From an uncultured Caulobacteraceae bacterium (GTDB lineage Bacteria; Pseudomonadota; Alphaproteobacteria; Caulobacterales; TH1-2): a DNA stretch of 18,545 nucleotides. Location: NCBI GenBank assembly GCA_937967425.1, contig CALBST010000370.1:1-18545 (forward strand), written 5' to 3'. Of this stretch, positions 14,716 through 18,545 are shown one piece after another (the first letter of the stretch is position 1; each line of letters begins with the position of its first letter). The position numbers and the translations under genes were made by a program. The notes beneath the pieces are model-generated. The model saw nothing but the letters and a program-made list of their open reading frames with translations. It was not told where the DNA came from and did not search any database.

Positions 14716-15717
14716 TTATTGCTGCACCGGCTCAACGACGAGCGGGCGGGCCAACAATTCAGCGATCGTGATGCCGATGGCCTGACGGCCACCGAACGCC
14801 GTGCCTTGGGTGCGGCGCTGAGCGCGCTGCAGGTAGGTCTGGTAGGCGTTAGCAGGCAGCGGGATGTAACCGACTTGCGTCGAGTAACGGCCCGCGTTGT
14901 TCACGAAGTACTGAACGAATTGCTGCACCTGCGGACGGCGCAGCGCGGCTGCGTTGACGTAGATGAACATCGGACGCGAAAGCGGCGCGTAGCTGCCGTT
15001 TTCGGCGTTTTGGACGTTCGGCTCGATCGGGCCGGCGCCGTTGTCGATGGCCAAGCCGCGCAGACGCGATTGATTTTCGTGCAAGTAGGCGAGGCCGAAG
15101 TAGCCCATGCCGCCTGGGTTCGAAGACACGCCTTGCACGGTGACGTTATCGTCCTCTGTCGGCGTGTAGTCGGTACGCGATGCGCGTGAGCGACCAACAA
15201 CAGCTTCCGTGAAATAGTCGAAGGTGCCCGACGCGGTGCCAGCACCGAACAGCACCAGTGGCATATCCGGGAATGAGGGATTGATCTGGCGCCAATTGTT
15301 GATGGTCGAGTTCGGCTCCCAAACCCGACGCAACTCAGCGACCGTCATCGAACGCACCGGATTGGAAGGATGCACGACCACGGTAAGCGCATCGAACGCG
15401 ACCGGGATTTCTACATACTGAATACCCGCGGCGCGGCACGTTGCCATTTCGCTCGTCGAAATCGGCCTCGAAGCGTTCGAGATGTGCGTCTCACCGCGGC
15501 AGAACTTGCGGAAACCACCGCCAGTGCCGGACTCGCCCACGGTGACGCGAACGCGGCCCTGGGTTTGTTGCTGGAAGCCTTCAGCGACGGCTTCCGAGAG
15601 TGGAAACACCGTCGACGAACCGTCGATTTGAATCGTGAAGGGCTGCTGGGCGGACGCCACGCCGGCGCTAAGCGTCAAGGCGGCGATCACAGCGGCCGCT
15701 GATTTGAGAATGTTCAT
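14716..15717 (-). CDS. pstS: periplasmic phosphate-binding protein PstS
   Basis: Encodes 333 residues with a signal peptide (1-23, cut after ASA) and the PstS-type two-lobed binding fold. Phosphate-binding elements are visible: IDGSSTVFPLSEAVAE (31-46), GESGTGGGFRKFCRGE (61-76), ISNASRPIS (79-87) and FGAGTASGTFDYF (about 158-170). The sequence EDDNVTVQGVSSNPGGMGYFGLAY is the conserved hinge and C-lobe region. It captures inorganic phosphate in the periplasm and delivers it to PstC/PstA. The GGAG ribosome site lies 6 nt before the ATG. The gene follows the porin by 80 bases, with a terminator-like hairpin in that gap, and precedes pstC by 125 bases. No separate Pho-box-like array is seen directly in front of pstS. 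Confidence 0.96.
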   Translation of the reverse strand: MNILKSAAAVIAALTLSAGVASAQQPFTIQIDGSSTVFPLSEAVAEGFQQQTQGRVRVTVGESGTGGGFRKFCRGETHISNASRPISTSEMATCRAAGIQYVEIPVAFDALTVVVHPSNPVRSMTVAELRRVWEPNSTINNWRQINPSFPDMPLVLFGAGTASGTFDYFTEAVVGRSRASRTDYTPTEDDNVTVQGVSSNPGGMGYFGLAYLHENQSRLRGLAIDNGAGPIEPNVQNAENGSYAPLSRPMFIYVNAAALRRPQVQQFVQYFVNNAGRYSTQVGYIPLPANAYQTYLQRAQRRTQGTAFGGRQAIGITIAELLARPLVVEPVQQ

Positions 15718-15746
15718 GTCTTGCTCCGTTTGCTCAAAGTCCCTCG

Positions 15747-15783
15747 AAAAATGCGGAGAGCAGAGCGAGGCCCTGCCCTCCGC
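15747..15783 (-). terminator. intrinsic-terminator-like hairpin between porin and pstS
   Basis: On the minus strand GCGGAGGGCAG pairs with CTGCTCTCCGC (11 bp, one G-U) around a 9-nt loop and is followed by A-TTTTT. It lies just after the porin stop codon and 30 nt before the pstS start. It should end part of the porin transcripts, with read-through supplying pstSCA. Confidence 0.6.
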
Positions 15784-15797
15784 CTCACTCGGGGGGC

Positions 15798-17039
15798 TTA
15801 GAAGTCGAATTGCGTGCGCAGGCTGATGATCTGGGCTTCGTCATCCACGCCGGCGACGCGATCCATTTCGGTGGAGGCGTAGTTCAGCTTGAAGCGGACG
15901 TGATCGACCGGAACCCAGTCGAGGCCGAGATTGTAAGCGGTTTGCTCACCGCGTCCGGCGCCGGCGAGGCCGCCGGCCGGATCGCTAAGATCGACGTAGT
16001 CGTAACGCGCCGAAAGCATCCAGTGGCCGATGCCGCCCTCGGTCGTGATCGGGCGCGCCGGCGCGATCGGACCGAACGAGCCTTGGTTGCCGCGATACTG
16101 ACGGCTCTCGCCGGTCAGCGACCAATAGAGATCGACGTAGTAGCCGTCATACTCGTAGCTCGTGCCGTTCACGGTATCGCCTTCGAGCGTGTGATACTCG
16201 GCTTGCAGGCCGAACGCGCCGCGCTGCAGCGCGAGTTCGGCGCCCCAGGTGAGATCGCTCTCGCCGTTGACGCCGGCGCCAGCATCGATCCAGCGGGTGC
16301 CGCGGCCGTTGAGCGGACGCGTGCGATAACGGAACGCGGCGTCGCCACCGATGTCGCGTTGACGGGCCGAGAGGCCGACGTGAACGAGGGTCGTGCCTTC
16401 CGGCGTGGTTTCGAAAATCGGCGCCCAGGTGAAACGGCCGCTGATGGCGGTGGATTCGTCGGCGTTGAAGTTCGCGTCGGCGTTGTTGAGCGAATCGCCC
16501 TGCAAAGCGGCGGCGAACGAGTAATTGGCGCCGCCATAGATGAAGGCGACGCCGGCGCGGCGGCCGTATTCAAACGCGTTGATCACGCTCGAACGCTCAA
16601 CGAACGGAATGTCGAGCGAGGAGATGCGGTCTTCGAGCGGCGAGGTGATGTTGGCTTCGCCAATCACGATCGACCAATTGTCGGAGACGTATTCCAGGAA
16701 CGCGTCGTCAACGCCGACTTGACCAGCGGCGTCGTCGCCCGGTGACAGAATAAAGTCGACCTTGTAACGCCAGTTCTCGTTGAAGCGGCCCTGCACGCCC
16801 AGGAACGCCCGGCGGGTGTAGGAACGCACGCCGTCTTCGGCCAGCGTATCCCAATCGCTCGACGTGACGTCAAACTGCCAGCGGCCGCGCACTTTGAAGC
16901 GCGCATCGCCGTAGCGATCTTCGCCGACCGTGCCGGTCCAGCTGGTGGTGTGTGATGGCGCGGACTGCGCGTGTGCGACCGTCGTCGTGGCCGCGGTGGC
17001 CAAAGCCGCCAGCGCGACCTTGGAAAGTACGTTCTTCAT
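15798..17039 (-). CDS. OprO/OprP-family phosphate-selective porin
   Basis: Encodes 413 residues. Residues 1-24 are a signal peptide (cut after AHA). The mature chain alternates polar and hydrophobic residues in many short strands and ends in Phe (SLRTQFDF), the outer-membrane barrel assembly signal. RGRWQFDVTSSDWD (about 51-64) and RRAFLGVQGRFNENWRYKVDFILSPG (76-101) match the N-terminal part of the OprO/OprP family, trimeric porins for phosphate and polyphosphate. Position directly before pstS fits phosphate import: outer membrane first, then periplasmic binding. The ATG at 17039 has a GGGGG stretch about 9 nt upstream. A Pho-box-like array lies 124 bases before the start. Real anion specificity cannot be told from sequence alone. 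Confidence 0.88.
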   Translation of the reverse strand: MKNVLSKVALAALATAATTTVAHAQSAPSHTTSWTGTVGEDRYGDARFKVRGRWQFDVTSSDWDTLAEDGVRSYTRRAFLGVQGRFNENWRYKVDFILSPGDDAAGQVGVDDAFLEYVSDNWSIVIGEANITSPLEDRISSLDIPFVERSSVINAFEYGRRAGVAFIYGGANYSFAAALQGDSLNNADANFNADESTAISGRFTWAPIFETTPEGTTLVHVGLSARQRDIGGDAAFRYRTRPLNGRGTRWIDAGAGVNGESDLTWGAELALQRGAFGLQAEYHTLEGDTVNGTSYEYDGYYVDLYWSLTGESRQYRGNQGSFGPIAPARPITTEGGIGHWMLSARYDYVDLSDPAGGLAGAGRGEQTAYNLGLDWVPVDHVRFKLNYASTEMDRVAGVDDEAQIISLRTQFDF

Positions 17040-17077
17040 AGGAAGACCCCCTTCGAAAACTCCGCCCGGCGAGAGCG

Positions 17078-17093
17078 CGCGAGTCGACTCGCG
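17078..17093. promoter_or_regulatory. 16-bp perfect palindrome in the porin leader
   Basis: CGCGAGTCGACTCGCG is a perfect palindrome 39 bases before the porin ATG, downstream of the Pho-box-like array. As RNA it would fold into a 6-bp stem with a TCGA loop; as DNA it could be a dimeric protein site. Function unknown. Confidence 0.4.
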
Positions 17094-17162
17094 TCACTGC
17101 CGGGGTGAGGCGGGGGTTAGTGCTGCGCCGTGAAGGCTGCGCGACGGATCAGCGAAGGCTCG

Positions 17163-17191
17163 GCGACAGTTCTATTTCGTATTTGTGACGT
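17163..17191 (-). promoter_or_regulatory. candidate Pho box upstream of the porin-pst genes
   Basis: The minus strand reads ACGTCAC-AAAT-ACGAAAT-AGAA-CTGTCGC: three 7-mers at an exact 11-bp period. Against CTGTCAT/C the outer units match 5/7 and 6/7; the middle one is poor (3/7). PhoB binds such direct repeats when phosphate is scarce. A weak TGATCC stands 11 bp downstream as possible -10. The phosphate genes that follow strengthen the call. Confidence 0.5.
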
Positions 17192-17284
17192 AGCGTGGCC
17201 ACCTCACCTGCACATTTGGAGGGCGGGCGCGTGGGCCCCGCGCATCGTTCTGACCGCGCAAGGGAAATTAACCATCAATCACTC

Positions 17285-17313
17285 TTTACATTGGGGAACG
17301 ATCACCATATTTC
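17285..17313 (+). promoter_or_regulatory. candidate promoter for ornithine decarboxylase
   Basis: TTTACA (5/6 match to the -35 box, 17285-17290), a 17-bp spacer, then TATTTC (17308-17313); CATATT two bases earlier is the alternative -10 at 4/6. Transcription would start near 17320, giving a 5' leader of about 210 nt. Arms GGGAACGA (17294-17301) and TCGTTACC (17317-17324), 7/8 complementary, overlap it and may be an operator. Confidence 0.4.
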
Positions 17314-17362
17314 GCGTCGTTACCGGCGGACCTGGAAACAGCGTCCACTAACGCCCCCTCGG

Positions 17363-17508
17363 CCCAGGCCACCTGGGGGATCGCACGAAACAGGAAGCAG
17401 GACGCTTCTTGGCGATCTCCCGGCGCAAGCTCCCAAGGGCGGACCTGACATTAAAGCATGTCCGACTAACGCCGGCCTGGGAATGAACTGAAACCGCCGA
17501 AAGCGGTT
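17363..17508 (+). ncRNA. structured leader RNA of ornithine decarboxylase, speF-element candidate
   Basis: The sequence before the decarboxylase folds by eye into a closed multi-branch structure. CCCAGGCC (17363-17370) pairs perfectly with GGCCTGGG (17474-17481) as closing helix. Arm A: GGGGGATCGC (17375-17384) with GCGATCTCCC (17412-17421), 10 bp including one G-U, capped by GAAGC/GCTTC (17394-17408). Arm B: GGCG/CGCC (17422-17425, 17470-17473) with GACAT/ATGTC (17447-17451, 17458-17462), which competes with CGGAC/GTCCG (17440-17444, 17460-17464). A last hairpin, AACCGC/GCGGTT (17492-17508), ends 8 nt before the AAGGAG ribosome site. Alphaproteobacterial ornithine decarboxylase genes are known to carry a conserved 5' element called speF; position fits, but I could not compare the consensus. 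CCCAGG can also pair locally with CCTGGG (17372-17377), an alternative state. Confidence 0.6.
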
Positions 17509-17529
17509 ACAAGTTTAAGGAGCAGCCGG

Positions 17530-18545
17530 ATGGACTCTGTCCTCTCGCCTCTTGACCTGATCGCGCGTGAAGCGCCCGACGGTCCCGTGGCTATCGCCCG
17601 CCCGCACCGCGTCCGCGCGGCTGCGGAATGGTTCCTTGCCAATTTTCCTGGCGAGACCTTTTACGCCGTGAAGGCGAATCCGTCGGAGTGGGTGCTCGAT
17701 GCGCTTTGGGGCGCGGGCATCAGAAGCTTCGACGTCGCGTCGGACAACGAAGCGGCGCTCGTCCACTCGAAGTTCCCAAGCGCCCAGCTCGCCTTCATGC
17801 ACCCGGTGAAGAGCCGCCGCGCCATTGCGCGCGCCTTCCACGATTTCGGCGTGAAGACCTTCGCCCTCGATAGCGAAGACGAACTCAACAAAATCCTGGC
17901 CGAGACCAACAACGCCAAGGACCTGACGCTGGTCGTCCGCTTCGCCGTTTCCGGCGACGGCGCCGCCTACCCGCTCGCCCGCAAGTTCGGCGTCACCGCG
18001 GAAGAAGCGCCGGCGCTGCTGCGCAAGGCCCGCCAGGTCTCGGAAGAAAACCTCGGCGTCTCCTTCCACGTCGGCAGCCAGTGCATGCGCCCGGACGCAT
18101 TCCGCACGGCGATGGACATGGTCAACCGCGCCATCCTTGAGGCCGGCGTGCTGGTCGACGTCGTCGATGTCGGCGGCGGCTTCCCGGCGATCTATCCGGG
18201 CATGAGCCCGCCCGCCATGATCGAGTACGTCAACGCGATCAAAGCGGGCTTCGAAGAGATGTACGTCGCTCAGAACGCAAAGCTCTGGGCTGAACCCGGC
18301 CGTGCGCTCGTCGCCGAAGCCGGCTCGACTGTCACGCGCGTCGAGCTCCGCAAGGGCGATGCGCTCTATCTGAACGACGGCGCCTTCGGCACGCTGTTCG
18401 ACGCCACGCACCTGAACTGGGCGTTCCCGGCAAAGTTGCTGCGCGAGCAACCCTCGCGCGCCAAGCTCGCGCCGTTCCGCCTCTACGGCCCGACCTGCGA
18501 TAGCATGGACGCCGCCGCCGGCCCGTTCATGCTGCCGGCCGACAT
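17530..18545 (+). CDS. ornithine decarboxylase, fold III (alanine-racemase type), 3' end outside window
   Basis: The first 338 codons are in the window; the frame is still open at the right edge, where a few dozen residues are probably missing. The enzyme is a PLP-dependent decarboxylase making putrescine from ornithine, the entry to polyamine synthesis. K48 in FYAVKANP binds PLP. FHVGSQ (H180) stacks on the cofactor ring, GGGFP (215-219) and EPGR (255-258) bind its phosphate, and YGPTCDSMD (319-327) brings C323 and D324 from the dimer partner. This is the eukaryote-like fold III family, unrelated to the large inducible SpeF of E. coli. Lysine/ornithine dual activity occurs in relatives and cannot be excluded. 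AAGGAG lies 7 nt before the ATG. Expression is probably tuned by the structured leader just upstream. Confidence 0.93.
   Translation, partial: MDSVLSPLDLIAREAPDGPVAIARPHRVRAAAEWFLANFPGETFYAVKANPSEWVLDALWGAGIRSFDVASDNEAALVHSKFPSAQLAFMHPVKSRRAIARAFHDFGVKTFALDSEDELNKILAETNNAKDLTLVVRFAVSGDGAAYPLARKFGVTAEEAPALLRKARQVSEENLGVSFHVGSQCMRPDAFRTAMDMVNRAILEAGVLVDVVDVGGGFPAIYPGMSPPAMIEYVNAIKAGFEEMYVAQNAKLWAEPGRALVAEAGSTVTRVELRKGDALYLNDGAFGTLFDATHLNWAFPAKLLREQPSRAKLAPFRLYGPTCDSMDAAAGPFMLPAD

Larger units (their letters stand above)
17040..17529. other. divergent regulatory region between porin and ornithine decarboxylase
   Basis: This 490-bp gap has no credible gene; its open frames lack ribosome sites and family sequence. 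From left to right it holds a 16-bp palindrome (17078-17093), a Pho-box-like array facing the porin (17163-17191), a TTAACCAT element (17268-17275) that matches the CtrA half-site, a candidate promoter facing the decarboxylase (17285-17313) and a structured leader (17363-17508). Confidence 0.7.

Noticed and set aside
15810..16745. Open frame of 311 codons on the plus strand opposite the porin
   Set aside because: No ribosome site and no family sequence; the minus strand encodes a porin with signal peptide and terminal Phe.
17515..18450. Open frame of 311 codons on the minus strand opposite the decarboxylase
   Set aside because: Antisense shadow; the plus strand carries a complete run of PLP-decarboxylase motifs with a good ribosome site.
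1..18545. CRISPR array, tRNA or rRNA genes, insertion sequence or prophage
   Set aside because: I saw no regularly spaced direct repeats, tRNA-like clover leaf, rRNA sequence, transposase, integrase or phage structural gene. A tRNA scan would be needed to exclude a divergent tRNA.

Overview
This 18.5 kb window is GC-rich chromosomal DNA, densely packed with genes on both strands. Gene content and sequence style (phosphate porin with pst genes, RHH-less PutA, short GluQ, Flp pilin, a structured leader before a fold-III ornithine decarboxylase) point to an alphaproteobacterium, most likely Caulobacterales/Hyphomonadaceae-like. That placement is inference from gene content, not from a marker gene.

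Layout. 1-1748 (+): the 3' end of a probable MutT gene, a tiny Flp pilin, and an exported S41 protease with a C-terminal PDZ domain. 1745-3160 (-): an HNH endonuclease with a hairpin over its ribosome binding site, and an alpha/beta hydrolase. A palindromic REP-like repeat (3210-3317) separates these from gluQ and a GNAT acetyltransferase (+). 4802-7456: two small unknown proteins meeting tail to tail, an exported serine beta-lactamase-like hydrolase, a small cysteine-containing membrane-anchored protein divergent from it, and a multi-pass membrane protein. 7477-11142 (-): putA, preceded by an mntA-hepT toxin-antitoxin pair whose hepT has lost its C-terminal catalytic part exactly where putA begins. 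11234-12451 (+): a GT4 glycosyltransferase. 12483-17039 (-): a phosphate-uptake cluster transcribed as porin, pstS, pstC, pstA. 17530-end (+): an ornithine decarboxylase, cut by the window edge.

How the genes work together. The right half is a phosphate-acquisition unit: an outer-membrane OprO/P-type porin, the periplasmic binding protein and both permease subunits, with a degenerate Pho-box-like array upstream of the porin. The ATPase gene pstB and phoU are not downstream; a convergent glycosyltransferase follows instead. Two hairpins, after the porin and after pstS, could step down expression along the transcript. PutA makes glutamate from proline, and the decarboxylase starts polyamine synthesis from ornithine.

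Most interesting features: (a) a multi-helix leader RNA before the decarboxylase, with an 8-bp perfect closing helix, matching in position the known alphaproteobacterial speF element; (b) the decapitated HepT beside an intact MntA; (c) an extra loop of about 75 residues in PstA; (d) the pst locus without pstB. I see no CRISPR array, tRNA, rRNA, transposase or phage gene. Most of the window is ordinary; no clearly new multi-gene system is visible.
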